NCBI GenBank assembly: GCA_002050465.1
Contig: MWYX01000053.1
Coordinates: forward strand, 1 to 41,942
Reading direction: 5' to 3'
DNA from: Chitinophagales bacterium 65-1
GTDB lineage: Bacteria; Bacteroidota; Bacteroidia; Chitinophagales; Chitinophagaceae
Length of the DNA: 41,942 nt
Of this stretch, positions 1-8,880 are shown piece by piece. The notes under the pieces are model-generated. The model worked only from the letters and a program-made list of their open reading frames with translations, searched no databases and had not been told where the DNA came from. The first letter of the stretch is position 1, and every line of letters begins with the position of its first letter. The translations under genes and the position numbers were made by a program.

Positions 1-2
1 GT

Positions 3-32
3 TATATCATGTCATTAAATCTTTCATTCTAA
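3..32 (+). CDS. C-terminal end of a SusC-type TonB-dependent receptor (partial)
   Basis: The third frame from the window edge reads YIMSLNLSF and then a stop at 30-32. Alternating hydrophobic residues ending in a terminal Phe are the usual last beta-strand of an outer-membrane barrel. The stop lies 11 bases before the SusD start, which is the normal susC-susD spacing. Only nine residues are visible, so the call rests on context and the C-terminal signature. The gene body lies outside the window. Confidence 0.6.
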   Translation, partial: YIMSLNLSF

Positions 33-43
33 AAATAATTAAA

Positions 44-1453
44 ATGAAAAAATATCTTTCTTATTTTTTTCTCATTGATGCATTTTTATTTAGCGGATGT
101 ACAAAGTACCTGGATATAAATACTGACCCAAACCTGGTTTATAATCCGCCGATTAATAGTTTATTAGTGAGTTCCACATATCAGACTGGAGTAAATGTAT
201 TTAGAATGGGAAATATCACTTCTTATTATGTGCAATATCTTGCTTCACCCAGTACCGGCAGTGATCGGGATACTTACAAAGAAGAAGATCTGTCGGGCAC
301 GTGGTCAGCACACTATGATGTGATGACAGATATTAAGCAAATGATGGATTTAGGTATCAGTACCGGCGCCACTGAACATGTTGGTGTAGGCAAAATACTT
401 TTAGCTTGGAATTTGAACATGCTGATAAATATGTTTGGAGATGTACCGTATAGCCAGGCTTTTAAAGGGAAAGAAAATCTTACACCATCTTATGATAATC
501 AGCAGGCTCTTCATGATACAACTGTAAAGCTGCTTAATGAAGGAATAACAGAATTAGCTAAACCTGCTCCGTTGAGAAGATTAGATGCCGGTAGTGACCT
601 TATTCATAGAGGAAGTATTGCTGCCTGGATAAAAACTGCTAATGCATTAAAAGCAAGGTTCCTGAATCAACTTTCAAAAAGAACTGACAAATATAAACCT
701 GCAGAAATATTAACCACTTTAGCAAGCGCTTATACATCTAATACTGATAATGCAGCTCTCACTACTTTCCCGGGCAACAGTCCGTGGAACCAGGTAGCAA
801 GGGATAATGCAAATTTACTTTTAAATGGATGGTTAAGTGAGCAATTTGTAGATGCCTTAAACGGCAAAACATTTATTGGGGTAACTGACCCAAGATTACC
901 ACTAATCACCAATCTTACTAAGTTTGGAGATTATAGAGGCACACCAAATGGTAAAGGAAGAGTAGGAACCGGAACCAGCAATGAAGAATCTGTTCTTACA
1001 ACATCGGGGTTCTATTCAAAATCAGGTGCTTCGTTATGGCTGGTAACTTTCGCCGAAATGAAGTTTATTGAGGCAGAAGCTGCATTTCGCAGTGGCGACA
1101 GGACAAGAGCTTATTCAGCTTACTTAGCAGGAATTCGTGCACACATGGATATGATGGGTGTTTCCGCCACAGCCCGGGATACCTATATAGCTCTTTCAAC
1201 AGTTTCTGTTGGTGCAAATGCTCTAACCTTAGATTTGATATTTAAAGAAAAATATGTTGCTATGTTTCTTCATCCTGAAGCATGGGTTGATGCAAGAAGA
1301 TATGATTATAAATACAAGGATTTTACTTTACCGGTAAATGCTGCACTAAATGAATTCATACGCCGGGCAGCTTACCCTACTATAGAAATAAGTCGTAACA
1401 ATGCAAACATACCGCAGGTTACTTTGGTTACCCGTCTTTGGTGGGATCAATAA
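44..1453 (+). CDS. SusD/RagB-family outer-membrane lipoprotein
   Basis: This is a 469-residue surface lipoprotein of the SusD/RagB type, which caps a SusC TonB-dependent transporter and binds its substrate (glycan, peptide or other nutrient). A signal peptide ends in a lipobox with Cys19 (LFSGC); an Asp at position 12 inside the hydrophobic stretch is odd but tolerable. The helical TPR-like body and the segments FAEMKFIEAEAAFRSGD and HPEAWVDARRYDY match the SusD-like_2 type. The length is normal. It follows the end of a probable susC gene by 11 bases and is closed by a strong terminator at 1482-1511. No glycoside hydrolase or sensor gene is visible, so the substrate cannot be named. Confidence 0.9.
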   Translation: MKKYLSYFFLIDAFLFSGCTKYLDINTDPNLVYNPPINSLLVSSTYQTGVNVFRMGNITSYYVQYLASPSTGSDRDTYKEEDLSGTWSAHYDVMTDIKQMMDLGISTGATEHVGVGKILLAWNLNMLINMFGDVPYSQAFKGKENLTPSYDNQQALHDTTVKLLNEGITELAKPAPLRRLDAGSDLIHRGSIAAWIKTANALKARFLNQLSKRTDKYKPAEILTTLASAYTSNTDNAALTTFPGNSPWNQVARDNANLLLNGWLSEQFVDALNGKTFIGVTDPRLPLITNLTKFGDYRGTPNGKGRVGTGTSNEESVLTTSGFYSKSGASLWLVTFAEMKFIEAEAAFRSGDRTRAYSAYLAGIRAHMDMMGVSATARDTYIALSTVSVGANALTLDLIFKEKYVAMFLHPEAWVDARRYDYKYKDFTLPVNAALNEFIRRAAYPTIEISRNNANIPQVTLVTRLWWDQ

Positions 1454-1481
1454 AAGAAATAATCAAAAAAATTACGATCAT

Positions 1482-1511
1482 GGGTCTCAAAAAAATGAGA
1501 CCCTTTTTTTT
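1482..1511 (+). terminator. Rho-independent terminator after susD
   Basis: An 8-bp stem GGGTCTCA / TGAGACCC (1482-1489 and 1496-1503) with an A-rich loop is followed by eight T residues. It ends the SusC/SusD transcript 28 bases after the stop codon and separates it from pdxJ. Confidence 0.9.
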
Positions 1512-1545
1512 ACTTACACATGAGATTTGCACTTAATTTTAGGTA

Positions 1546-2310
1546 ATGAGCCAGTCAAAGCTTTCTGTAAATATTAATAAAATAGCAACGCTTCGTAATT
1601 CACGTGGCGGTAATAATCCTGATCTTATTAAAACAACACAAAATATTGAACGTTTTGGCGCAGATGGTATTACGGTGCATCCACGCCCTGATGAAAGACA
1701 CATACGATATGCAGATGTGTATGAGCTTAAAAAAATAATTACAACAGAATTTAATATTGAAGGAAACCCCAAAGAACAAAAATTTGTTGAGCTTGTTTTA
1801 GCAAACAAACCAACACAGGTAACACTGGTTCCGGATGCAGAAGGACAATTAACTTCTGATCATGGCTGGGATACGATAAGAAATAAAAACTATTTAAAAG
1901 AAATTATTTCAATTTTTAAAAATGCAGGCATACGGGTTTCCATTTTTGTTGATGCTGATATTAAAATGGTAGAAGGTGCCGCGGAAACGGGAACTGACAG
2001 GATTGAACTCTATACTGAATCTTTTGCAAGGCAGTCAATGGTCAAAGCCTGCCTGGACAGGCACGGTCATTGGTCAATGGCAAAAAGTAAAGATGCAATA
2101 CAACCTTATATCGCTTCGGCTAAAAAAGCAAACGAACTCGGTTTGGGAATTAATGCCGGCCATGATCTGGATCTGAATAATTTAAAATATTTTTCTCAGC
2201 ATATTCCAGGGCTTCTGGAAGTTTCCATTGGGCATGCATTAATATGTGATGCGATTTATTTAGGATTAGAGAATGCTGTGCAATTGTATAAGAGGCAGTT
2301 GATGAAATAA
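1546..2310 (+). CDS. pdxJ: Pyridoxine 5'-phosphate synthase PdxJ, with an in-frame repeat insertion
   Basis: PdxJ condenses 1-deoxyxylulose 5-phosphate with 3-amino-2-oxopropyl phosphate to make pyridoxine 5'-phosphate, the last ring-closing step of DXP-dependent vitamin B6 synthesis. The protein has 254 residues and a TIM-barrel fold. The start [15 protein letters not shown], the GADGITVH motif with His45 and the NAGHDL motif with His206 match the family. In E. coli PdxJ the two histidines are 45 and 193, so about 13 extra residues lie between them here. The extra segment coincides with codons for [17 protein letters not shown], encoded by a heptamer array holding a palindrome (2031-2083), so it is probably a repeat insertion that kept the frame. 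The active-site residues remain. It is probably transcribed alone or with the GIY-YIG gene 12 bases downstream. Confidence 0.95.
   Translation: MSQSKLSVNINKIATLRNSRGGNNPDLIKTTQNIERFGADGITVHPRPDERHIRYADVYELKKIITTEFNIEGNPKEQKFVELVLANKPTQVTLVPDAEGQLTSDHGWDTIRNKNYLKEIISIFKNAGIRVSIFVDADIKMVEGAAETGTDRIELYTESFARQSMVKACLDRHGHWSMAKSKDAIQPYIASAKKANELGLGINAGHDLDLNNLKYFSQHIPGLLEVSIGHALICDAIYLGLENAVQLYKRQLMK
2031..2083 (+). repeat. Heptamer array with embedded palindrome inside pdxJ
   Basis: Reading in sevens from 2031 gives GCAGTCA, ATGGTCA, then an 18-base GC-rich palindrome-like block (2045-2062, containing GCCTGCCTGGACAGGC), then ACGGTCA, TTGGTCA, ATGGCAA. The same ATGGTCA heptamer recurs on the other strand at 34499-34575. 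The 18-base block resembles the palindromic unit in the CCA-adding enzyme gene with one extra T and one extra C. The array is translated as part of PdxJ. Confidence 0.75.
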
Positions 2311-2322
2311 AATTTAAATCTA

Positions 2323-2652
2323 ATGATCATAAATAAAACAGCATATAGCGTTTACATTTTGACCAATTATAATAAAACGGTTTTGTATACAGGAATTACA
2401 AATAATCTGGAAGTAAGAATTGTTGAACATTTTTTACAGGCTGGTGACAATAAGAGTTTCACAGGTAAATATTATGTACACTTCCTTCTGTATTATGAAG
2501 ACTATAAATATGTTAATGAAGCAATTGCAAGAGAAAAAGAAATTAAAGGATGGAAAAGATTTAAAAAAGACAATCTCATTAAATCTATGAACCCTGATTT
2601 TAAATTTTTAAATGTGGAATTGTTTGGCAAATGGCCTCCTGATAAGCTTTGA
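2323..2652 (+). CDS. Small single-domain GIY-YIG nuclease family protein
   Basis: This 109-residue protein carries the GIY-YIG fold: YSVYILTN gives the first strand (GIY equivalent), LYTGITNNL the YIG strand, followed by the conserved Arg (residue 33 region, VRIVEH) and Glu of AIAREKEIKGW. Stand-alone GIY-YIG proteins of this size are common in Bacteroidota. Their cellular role is not settled; DNA repair or a homing/mobility-like role are both conceivable. It lies 12 bases after pdxJ on the same strand. An imperfect 25-bp inverted repeat begins 6 bases after its stop codon, which may be a functional link (see findings). The family call is firm; the function is not. Confidence 0.85.
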   Translation: MIINKTAYSVYILTNYNKTVLYTGITNNLEVRIVEHFLQAGDNKSFTGKYYVHFLLYYEDYKYVNEAIAREKEIKGWKRFKKDNLIKSMNPDFKFLNVELFGKWPPDKL

Positions 2653-2658
2653 ATTAAA

Positions 2659-2716
2659 AGATGCTTCGTGCCTCAGCATGACAACCCGAACTGTCATCCT
2701 GACGAAGGAAGGATCT
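2659..2716. repeat. REP/BIME-like imperfect inverted repeat
   Basis: Two 25-base arms (2659-2683 and 2692-2716) separated by 8 bases are complementary at 20 of 25 positions, with the inner parts TCAGCATGACA and TGTCATCCTGA pairing best. There is no T-tract after it, so it is not an obvious terminator. From general knowledge, phrases like TGTCATCCTGACGAAGG recur many times in Bacteroidota genomes; only one copy is visible in this window. Confidence 0.7.
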
Positions 2717-2766
2717 GTTTATCGTTGAGTAAAAAAAATGCTTTATGCTTTAGGATGAAAAATCGT

Positions 2767-3843
2767 TTACTTTAAAACAGCATTCAGCCTGCCCTGTAAT
2801 GCTCCACCACGGAGATTCTTTGCAATTATTTTCCCCTGCGGATCCAGCAATAAATTTTGAGGAATGCTGGTGACTTTAAATTTAGCTGCAACCTGGTTTC
2901 CCCATCCTTTGAGATCGCTTACATGACTCCAGTTTAAACCATCCATTTTAATCGCATCTATCCATGCTTTTTTATTTTGATCGAGTGATACGCCTAAAAC
3001 GGTGAAGTTTTTATTTTTAAATTTATCAAATGCTGCCACAACATTTGGGTTTTCCTGCCTGCAAGGGCGGCACCAGCTTGCCCAAAAGTCAATCAATACA
3101 TACTTTCCCCTGTATCCTGAAATATTGATTGGTATGCCTGCTGTATCAGCTTGAGTAAAATCTGAAACAAAAGAACCTATCGGGTTTATTTTGGATTCAG
3201 CTATCAGCTGAGGTATATAATTTCCTAACGGGCTGGATCGAATATGACCTGGCAGGAGATTATATAATTCTTCTGCTTTCATCCCATTTTGAGTGGCCTG
3301 GTATAAGCGAATTATTGCCAAGGGAGATACGGGAGAAGTGGGATATTTTTTTACAAAATACTCGCTGGTAGATGCTATCTGATCAAGAGCAAATGAATCC
3401 TGAACCGCATCAGGGGAAAGAAATTTTTCATACGGTTTAATAGCAGATGTATATATTATAAATTGTTCGTGAACAGGTGAGCCGGAAATAACAAGCTTAT
3501 CCAGTGCATCTTTATTACCTGTAATTTTTATGTTGCTATTATCAAGAAATAATGGAACAAGAGGAGGTGCATTATTAAAGATTAATCCTTTAAAACCGGG
3601 CTGATCCATTTTGCCCTTAATAATAAATTTTCCTTTGTTTATTATTGCCTGTTGTTCGGGTGCGTTTGTTTGCTCATTTAAGAAAGATACCGGCGTTCCA
3701 TCAGGAAATCCTGTTACCATTCCGGTAATAATGTAACCATCAAATGCTGCAGCTTTAACGGCTGGCTTTGATTTAACCGGCTTTTTAACCTGGGTAAAAC
3801 CAATAACAGGTAATAAAAGAAGTAAAATAAAAATTGATCTCAT
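2767..3843 (-). CDS. TlpA/ResA-like thioredoxin with N-terminal DUF4369-like domain
   Basis: This is an exported thiol-disulfide oxidoreductase of 358 residues. The start is taken at the ATG at 3843; seven further upstream codons open with TTG and would weaken the signal peptide MRSIFILLLLLPVIGFTQ. Residues 35-120 form a beta-rich segment of the kind (DUF4369) that often precedes thioredoxin domains in Bacteroidota. The thioredoxin domain covers about 225-358, with the redox motif WCRPC (Cys258, Cys261) and the cis-Pro motif TSIPQ. It probably reduces or exchanges disulfides in periplasmic proteins; the substrate is unknown. It lies downstream of trpA on the same strand, 85 bases away, with a degenerate palindrome between, and is probably not part of the trp pathway. 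Confidence 0.88.
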   Translation of the reverse strand: MRSIFILLLLLPVIGFTQVKKPVKSKPAVKAAAFDGYIITGMVTGFPDGTPVSFLNEQTNAPEQQAIINKGKFIIKGKMDQPGFKGLIFNNAPPLVPLFLDNSNIKITGNKDALDKLVISGSPVHEQFIIYTSAIKPYEKFLSPDAVQDSFALDQIASTSEYFVKKYPTSPVSPLAIIRLYQATQNGMKAEELYNLLPGHIRSSPLGNYIPQLIAESKINPIGSFVSDFTQADTAGIPINISGYRGKYVLIDFWASWCRPCRQENPNVVAAFDKFKNKNFTVLGVSLDQNKKAWIDAIKMDGLNWSHVSDLKGWGNQVAAKFKVTSIPQNLLLDPQGKIIAKNLRGGALQGRLNAVLK

Positions 3844-3890
3844 TACAAATTTATTTAAGGGCAAATTTAAATTGTTTTCAACAGATGATA

Positions 3891-3912
3891 GCCTGCATAC
3901 CGGAAGACAGGA
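3891..3912. repeat. Degenerate copy of the GC-rich palindromic unit
   Basis: The stretch GCCTGCATACCGGAAGACAG and the next bases match the unit GCCTGCCTGCCGGACAGGCA from the CCA-enzyme gene with a few substitutions and a two-base insertion. It lies between trpA and the TlpA-like gene. The similarity is visible by eye but imperfect. Confidence 0.4.
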
Positions 3913-3928
3913 TTAATAAAACAAATTA

Positions 3929-4699
3929 TTAACGTAAGATAGATTCCAGGAATTGTTGTGTTGTTTTTTTAATATCTGCTGATCCATTTAATGCATTTAT
4001 GTATGCACTGCCAATAATGGCACCGTTACCGTATTTACATGCTATATCAAAAGTTTGTTTGTCTTTAATACCAAAACCAATTAATACAGGGTTTTTTAGA
4101 TTCATTTGTTTGATCCTTGAAAAATATTTCTCCTGTTCATCAAATTCTTTATTGTTACCGGTTGTAGAAGATGAGGATACAGCATAAATAAATCCTGTAC
4201 TTAACCGGTCGATCTTTTTTATTCGTTCTTCCGAGGTTTCAGGAGTAATAAGAAAAATAAAATGGAGATCATTCTGCTCAAAATATTTTTTATACTCATT
4301 TTCAAATTCATAAACAGGAAGGTCAGGCAGAATGATTCCATCCACACCAACCTCGTTTGCCATCTTACAAAATCTTTCAATCCCGAATTGCATAACGGGA
4401 TTTAAATAACCCATTAATAGTAAGGGAAGATGAAAATTTTTTCGGCAGTCTTTTAATTGCTCAAAAAGAATTTGAATAGTCATGCCATTTTCCAAAGCAA
4501 TCATACTGCTTTGCTGTATAACCGGGCCATCCGCTAAGGGATCACTATAAGGCATTCCAATCTCTACCATATCAGCACCATGTTTTTGTAAAGCATTCAA
4601 AACTACTGTTGTGCTTTCTAAATCCGGAAATCCTGCAGTGTAGTAAACATTCAGAATATTCTTATTTTTTTCAGAAAATAATTTATTGATTCGGTTCAT
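3929..4699 (-). CDS. trpA: Tryptophan synthase alpha subunit
   Basis: TrpA cleaves indole-3-glycerol phosphate to glyceraldehyde 3-phosphate and indole, which is channelled to TrpB. The 256-residue TIM barrel has the catalytic pair Glu46 and Asp57 in [15 protein letters not shown], and phosphate-binding glycines near the end ([15 protein letters not shown]). The length is normal. Its ATG overlaps the trpB stop by 4 bases (ATGA), which suggests translational coupling and equal production of the alpha2beta2 complex. It is the last gene of the trp operon. Confidence 0.97.
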   Translation of the reverse strand: MNRINKLFSEKNKNILNVYYTAGFPDLESTTVVLNALQKHGADMVEIGMPYSDPLADGPVIQQSSMIALENGMTIQILFEQLKDCRKNFHLPLLLMGYLNPVMQFGIERFCKMANEVGVDGIILPDLPVYEFENEYKKYFEQNDLHFIFLITPETSEERIKKIDRLSTGFIYAVSSSSTTGNNKEFDEQEKYFSRIKQMNLKNPVLIGFGIKDKQTFDIACKYGNGAIIGSAYINALNGSADIKKTTQQFLESILR

Positions 4700-5904
4700 A
4701 TAAACTTCATATAAGTATCCAGGTCTTTATCTCCTCTGCCACTAAGGTTTACAACTACAATATCACTTTTTTTAAACTGTAATTTTCTTAAAGCAAATAA
4801 AGCATGTGCTGGCTCCAGGGCAGGAATTATGCCTTCTAATGATGCTAGTTCTTTTGCTGCTTCAACAGCTTCAGTATCGGTAGCACTTAAAAAAATCCCA
4901 CGTCCGCTATTATATAAATGTGCATGCATGGGGCCAATACCCGGATAATCCAATCCTGCTGAAATACTGTGAGGTTCTACCACCTGGCCGTCGGCTGTTT
5001 GCATAACAAGACTTTTACTTCCATGCAAAATACCGGTTGTGCCTAATTGAGTGGTAGCTGCAGAAAATCCACTTTCAATACCTTGCCCGGCTGCTTCAAC
5101 AGCAACTAATTTTACAGATGTCTCATCCAGGAAATGATAAAAAGCCCCTGCTGCATTACTACCTCCTCCTACGCATGCAAAAACATAATCAGGTAACTCT
5201 TTTCCTGTTTTTTCTTTTAGTTGTTTGCGTATCTCTTCACTTATAATACTTTGAAATCGGGCAACCATATCAGGATATGGATGAGGCCCTACCACGCTTC
5301 CGATAATATAATATGTATCCGCCGGATGGTTTATCCAATCCCTGATAGCTTCGTTGGTAGCGTCTTTTAATGTTTTGCTTCCGCTTATTACAGGTATCAC
5401 TTTTGCGCCAAGCATTTTCATTCTTGCCACATTAGGAGCCTGTCGCTCCATATCTTTTTCTCCCATGTACACAATACACGCTAATCCTTTTAATGCACAA
5501 ACAGTTGCAGTTGCTACCCCGTGTTGCCCTGCACCTGTTTCGGCAATAATTCTTTTTTTCCTTAATCGTTGTGCTAATAGAATCTGTCCTATCGTATTAT
5601 TAATTTTATGTGCACCTGTATGACAAAGATCTTCCCTCTTTAAATAAATATTTGCGCCATACTTTTCACTTAATCTTTCAGCCAAAAATAATGGTGTGGG
5701 CCTGCCAGCATAGTCTTTTAACAGGTGCTCAAATTCTTTTTTAAAATCATCCTCCCTTATTATTGACAAATATCTGTCCTGTAATTCTTTTACATTAGGG
5801 TATAACATTTCAGGGATGAAGGCCCCGCCAAACTCACCATAGTAGCCATATTCATTTACACCCCAAACCCCTAAAGGGGCTTTTTCATTTTTATTTGTAC
5901 TCAT
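4696..5904 (-). CDS. trpB: Tryptophan synthase beta subunit
   Basis: TrpB joins indole and serine to form tryptophan with pyridoxal phosphate. The 402-residue protein shows the PLP lysine Lys100 in [10 protein letters not shown], the phosphate loop GGGSNAAG, and the family opening [16 protein letters not shown]. The extra N-terminal residues APLGVWG before the conserved YGYYGEFGG are encoded by a G/C-rich inverted repeat (5861-5880) that looks like a repeat fragment; this part is outside the catalytic core. It starts 4 bases after trpF and overlaps trpA by 4 bases. Confidence 0.97.
   Translation of the reverse strand: MSTNKNEKAPLGVWGVNEYGYYGEFGGAFIPEMLYPNVKELQDRYLSIIREDDFKKEFEHLLKDYAGRPTPLFLAERLSEKYGANIYLKREDLCHTGAHKINNTIGQILLAQRLRKKRIIAETGAGQHGVATATVCALKGLACIVYMGEKDMERQAPNVARMKMLGAKVIPVISGSKTLKDATNEAIRDWINHPADTYYIIGSVVGPHPYPDMVARFQSIISEEIRKQLKEKTGKELPDYVFACVGGGSNAAGAFYHFLDETSVKLVAVEAAGQGIESGFSAATTQLGTTGILHGSKSLVMQTADGQVVEPHSISAGLDYPGIGPMHAHLYNSGRGIFLSATDTEAVEAAKELASLEGIIPALEPAHALFALRKLQFKKSDIVVVNLSGRGDKDLDTYMKFI
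5861..5880. repeat. Short GC-rich inverted repeat at the trpB N-terminus
   Basis: CCCCAAACCCCTAAAGGGGC includes the inverted pair ACCCC / GGGGC in an otherwise AT-rich gene. It encodes residues 9-15 of TrpB (APLGVWG), which are not part of the conserved TrpB core. It may be a fragment of a dispersed repeat. Confidence 0.4.
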
Positions 5905-5908
5905 TGTT

Positions 5909-6544
5909 TTATTTTCTTTTTAATTCTTCTACAAACATTTTAACCTGGTCCATGTCTTTTACACCAGGTGCAACTTCTATCATACTGTTAATATCAACTG
6001 CATATAAAAACGGATGATGAAAAGCTTTAACTTTTTCCACGTCAGCTAAGCCAATGCCGCCACTTAAAAAAAACGGTTTATTTATAACATTGTTATTTAA
6101 AATTTTCCAATCAAACTTTTCTCCGGTTCCTCCATAAGCACCTTTCCTGTTGGTATCAAACAAATAATAATCGCAAACATCTTCGTATGGTTTCACCATC
6201 CAGTCAATATTTTGCTCATTATATTTAGTTATCCTGAATGCCTTTATTACGCTTACAGTGTTGCTGATGTGTTTACAAAATGCAGGTGTTTCATCGCCAT
6301 GTAACTGTACAAGATCCAAACCATATAATTCAACCTGCGTATTTATTTCTTCTTCTGAAGCATTTACAAATACACCTGCCTTTTGCAAACCCAGATCGAG
6401 GTTTTGAACATCTTTGGTTTTAAATTTATCCAGCATATATCTTGCAGACTGCCGAAAGAAGATCAATCCGGCATAATCAACTCCAAGCTCATCCAGTTGC
6501 TTTAATTGATCTACCTGTGTTATACCGCAAACTTTAATTTTCAT
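5909..6544 (-). CDS. trpF: Phosphoribosylanthranilate isomerase
   Basis: TrpF performs the Amadori rearrangement of phosphoribosylanthranilate to CdRP, the third step from chorismate. The 211-residue TIM barrel has the catalytic Cys6 in the opening KVCGITQ and the C-terminal segments LSGGIG and AVDINS typical of the family. The start overlaps the end of trpC by 11 bases, so the two are probably translationally coupled. It is a separate gene here, not fused to trpC as in E. coli. Confidence 0.96.
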   Translation of the reverse strand: MKIKVCGITQVDQLKQLDELGVDYAGLIFFRQSARYMLDKFKTKDVQNLDLGLQKAGVFVNASEEEINTQVELYGLDLVQLHGDETPAFCKHISNTVSVIKAFRITKYNEQNIDWMVKPYEDVCDYYLFDTNRKGAYGGTGEKFDWKILNNNVINKPFFLSGGIGLADVEKVKAFHHPFLYAVDINSMIEVAPGVKDMDQVKMFVEELKRK

Positions 6545-7328
6545 TCTCTTTGTTTAATTCTTCTGTAAAAATTCTAAATGCTTCTCCGGGATCTTTTTCT
6601 TTCATAAACTTCTCTCCCATTAAAAAACCTTTAAAGCCATGCTGTTGCAAAAGTCTTATAGTTGAAACATTATCAATACCGCTCTCTGATATTTTTATTT
6701 TATCAGAAGGAACTTTTTTCCCCAATTCAATTGAACGATTTATATCTACAGAAAAGGTTTTAAGGTTACGGTTATTAATTCCTACAACATCTACTTCATC
6801 ACAAATGTGGTCCAGTTCCTCTTCATTATGAATTTCAAGCAAAATATTTAAGCCAATTTTTTTTGCAGTTGCGGCATGCGCTTTTACTTCTTCTTTTTTT
6901 AAACAGGCAGCTATCAGCAAAATTACTTCTGCACCAAATGCTTTGGATTCAATTACCTGGTATTCATCAATGATAAAATCTTTTCTCAATAATGGGACCT
7001 TATTAATTGTTGCTTCCAAAAGATCACGTAAAGAGCCTCCAAAAAATTCTTCATCTGTAAGAATAGAAATACCGCTGGCCCCATATTTTGTATAAGCCGC
7101 GGTAACCTCTGTAACAGTCGATAAATTATTAATCATGCCTTTTGATGGCGATCCTCTTTTAAACTCTGCAATGATGCCTGTTTTATCGTCTCTTAATAAA
7201 TATTCTCTAAAATCAAGCACTTTATTTTTGAAGAAAGGGCCATTCTCTAATTCAGCAATACTTTTACTGCGTTTCCTTTCATCAACTTCAACTTTCTTTT
7301 TTGCTATTATCGTATCAAGAATGTTCAC
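6534..7328 (-). CDS. trpC: Indole-3-glycerol phosphate synthase
   Basis: TrpC closes the indole ring, turning CdRP into indole-3-glycerol phosphate with loss of CO2. The 264-residue barrel has the signature EFKRGSPSKG (Glu55, Lys57), the ATPLLRKDFI-like segment VPLLRKDFIIDEYQ, the motif GINNRNLKTF and the SESGID phosphate site. The start overlaps trpD by 14 bases and the end overlaps trpF by 11, fitting tight operon packing. Confidence 0.97.
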   Translation of the reverse strand: MNILDTIIAKKKVEVDERKRSKSIAELENGPFFKNKVLDFREYLLRDDKTGIIAEFKRGSPSKGMINNLSTVTEVTAAYTKYGASGISILTDEEFFGGSLRDLLEATINKVPLLRKDFIIDEYQVIESKAFGAEVILLIAACLKKEEVKAHAATAKKIGLNILLEIHNEEELDHICDEVDVVGINNRNLKTFSVDINRSIELGKKVPSDKIKISESGIDNVSTIRLLQQHGFKGFLMGEKFMKEKDPGEAFRIFTEELNKENEN

Positions 7329-8313
7329 TACTAACTAATTTATTTAATGATCGTAATGCTGCACCACTTTCCAAACTTTCTACCGAAACTGAATAGCACT
7401 CTTCGTAATTCTTATATTTTCCAATACACTGTAAACCCATAGCTGCATTGGCTAACACCACCGCATTTTGTGCCCATGTACCTTCACCTTTCAATATCTT
7501 CAAAAATATTTTAGCAGCCTCTTCAACGGAGTTACCGCCATGAATATCATCAGGACTCACTGATCTTTTCCCAAGGTCTTCAGCAGTATAAATTTTTTCA
7601 CCTTTATTAGTTATCACCTTTGCATCATTGGTAAGAGATATCTCATCATAACCATCAAGACTATGAATAATAGTAAAAGCTTTACCTGTTTGCTGCAACA
7701 AATAGTTATATATCCTTCCCATCTCCAAATTAAAAACTCCTACCAGCTGGTAATCAGGAACAGAAGGATTAACCATTGGCCCAAGCATATTAAAGAAAGT
7801 GCGAACACCCAAATTTTTCCTTATCGGCGCAACAATTTTTAATGCAGGATGAAACAAGGGCGCATGTAAAAAACAAATGTTTGCTTCTTCTACCTGCTTT
7901 TTTAAAGCACTTTCATCGTTTGTGAATTTATAACCCAATTGTTCCATCACATTACTGGAACCGCTAATAGATGATGCCCCATAATTTCCATGCTTGGCAA
8001 CTTTATTTCCTGTGCCTGCAACAACAAAAGAACTAAGTGTTGAAATATTAAAAGTGTTTTTCCCATCGCCGCCTGTACCTACAATATCCAAAACCTGGTG
8101 ATCACTAAAATTTATTGGCACACACAATTCCATTAATGCATCCCTGAAACCCTGCAGCTCATCAATAGTAATACTTCTCATAAGAAATACGGTAGTGAAA
8201 GATGCGATCTCACTTTCATTATACATTCCTTTTGAAATGTTTATCAATACTTCTCTTGCAGAATCCCTGTCCAGAGTTTTATGTTCGAATAAAAAAGAAA
8301 GAATTTTTTTCAT
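7315..8313 (-). CDS. trpD: Anthranilate phosphoribosyltransferase
   Basis: TrpD transfers the phosphoribosyl group of PRPP to anthranilate. The 332-residue protein has the PRPP/Mg motif DIVGTGGDGKNTFNIS, the loop VAKHGNYGASS and the anthranilate-side segment RKNLGVRTFFNMLGPMVNP. It is not fused to trpG. It starts one base after the trpG stop codon and ends by overlapping trpC. Confidence 0.97.
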   Translation of the reverse strand: MKKILSFLFEHKTLDRDSAREVLINISKGMYNESEIASFTTVFLMRSITIDELQGFRDALMELCVPINFSDHQVLDIVGTGGDGKNTFNISTLSSFVVAGTGNKVAKHGNYGASSISGSSNVMEQLGYKFTNDESALKKQVEEANICFLHAPLFHPALKIVAPIRKNLGVRTFFNMLGPMVNPSVPDYQLVGVFNLEMGRIYNYLLQQTGKAFTIIHSLDGYDEISLTNDAKVITNKGEKIYTAEDLGKRSVSPDDIHGGNSVEEAAKIFLKILKGEGTWAQNAVVLANAAMGLQCIGKYKNYEECYSVSVESLESGAALRSLNKLVSSEHS

Positions 8314-8314
8314 A

Positions 8315-8878
8315 CTAATTTTTTAACCAGTTCCTCATAATTTTTTCTCCATCCGGTGTTAATACACTTTCAGGGTGAAATTGTACCCCCTGCACATCAA
8401 ATGTTTTATGTTGTAATCCCATTATATAATTATTTTCATCACGGGCTGTAATTTCTAAATCCTTCGGGAAATCTTTATCGCTCACTATCCATGAATGATA
8501 ACGGCCGATGGTTATGTTGCCCGGCAATCCTTCAAACAATTTTGATTTCGATAATTGGCAATCGGTTGCCACTCCATGATAAACAGTGCTTAGGTTTATT
8601 AATGTTCCGCCAAAAGCTTCACCAATAGCCTGGTGCCCTAAACATACGCCCAGTATGGATTTTGTTGGTGCATATTCCTTTATCAAAGGCAATAACAACC
8701 CTGCTTCGATAGGTATGCCAGGCCCTGGAGATAGAATTATCTTATCGTACTCCTTCACTTTTTCCAATAATATTTGATCATTACGATACACATCAACTTT
8801 TTGGTGAATTATTTTCTCCACCAAATGCACCAGGTTGTAAGTGAACGAATCGTAGTTATCAAAAATTAATACTTTCAT
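8315..8878 (-). CDS. trpG: Anthranilate synthase component II (glutamine amidotransferase)
   Basis: TrpG hydrolyses glutamine and passes ammonia to TrpE. The 187-residue class I amidotransferase has the SPGPGIP oxyanion motif, the nucleophile Cys79 in GVCLGHQ, and the His168/Glu170 pair in FHPES. The length is normal and all catalytic residues are present. It starts 2 bases after the trpE stop. It could also serve as the amidotransferase for folate synthesis (PabA role), as in many bacteria; the trp context makes the TrpG role primary. Confidence 0.96.
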   Translation of the reverse strand: MKVLIFDNYDSFTYNLVHLVEKIIHQKVDVYRNDQILLEKVKEYDKIILSPGPGIPIEAGLLLPLIKEYAPTKSILGVCLGHQAIGEAFGGTLINLSTVYHGVATDCQLSKSKLFEGLPGNITIGRYHSWIVSDKDFPKDLEITARDENNYIMGLQHKTFDVQGVQFHPESVLTPDGEKIMRNWLKN

Positions 8879-8880
8879 TT

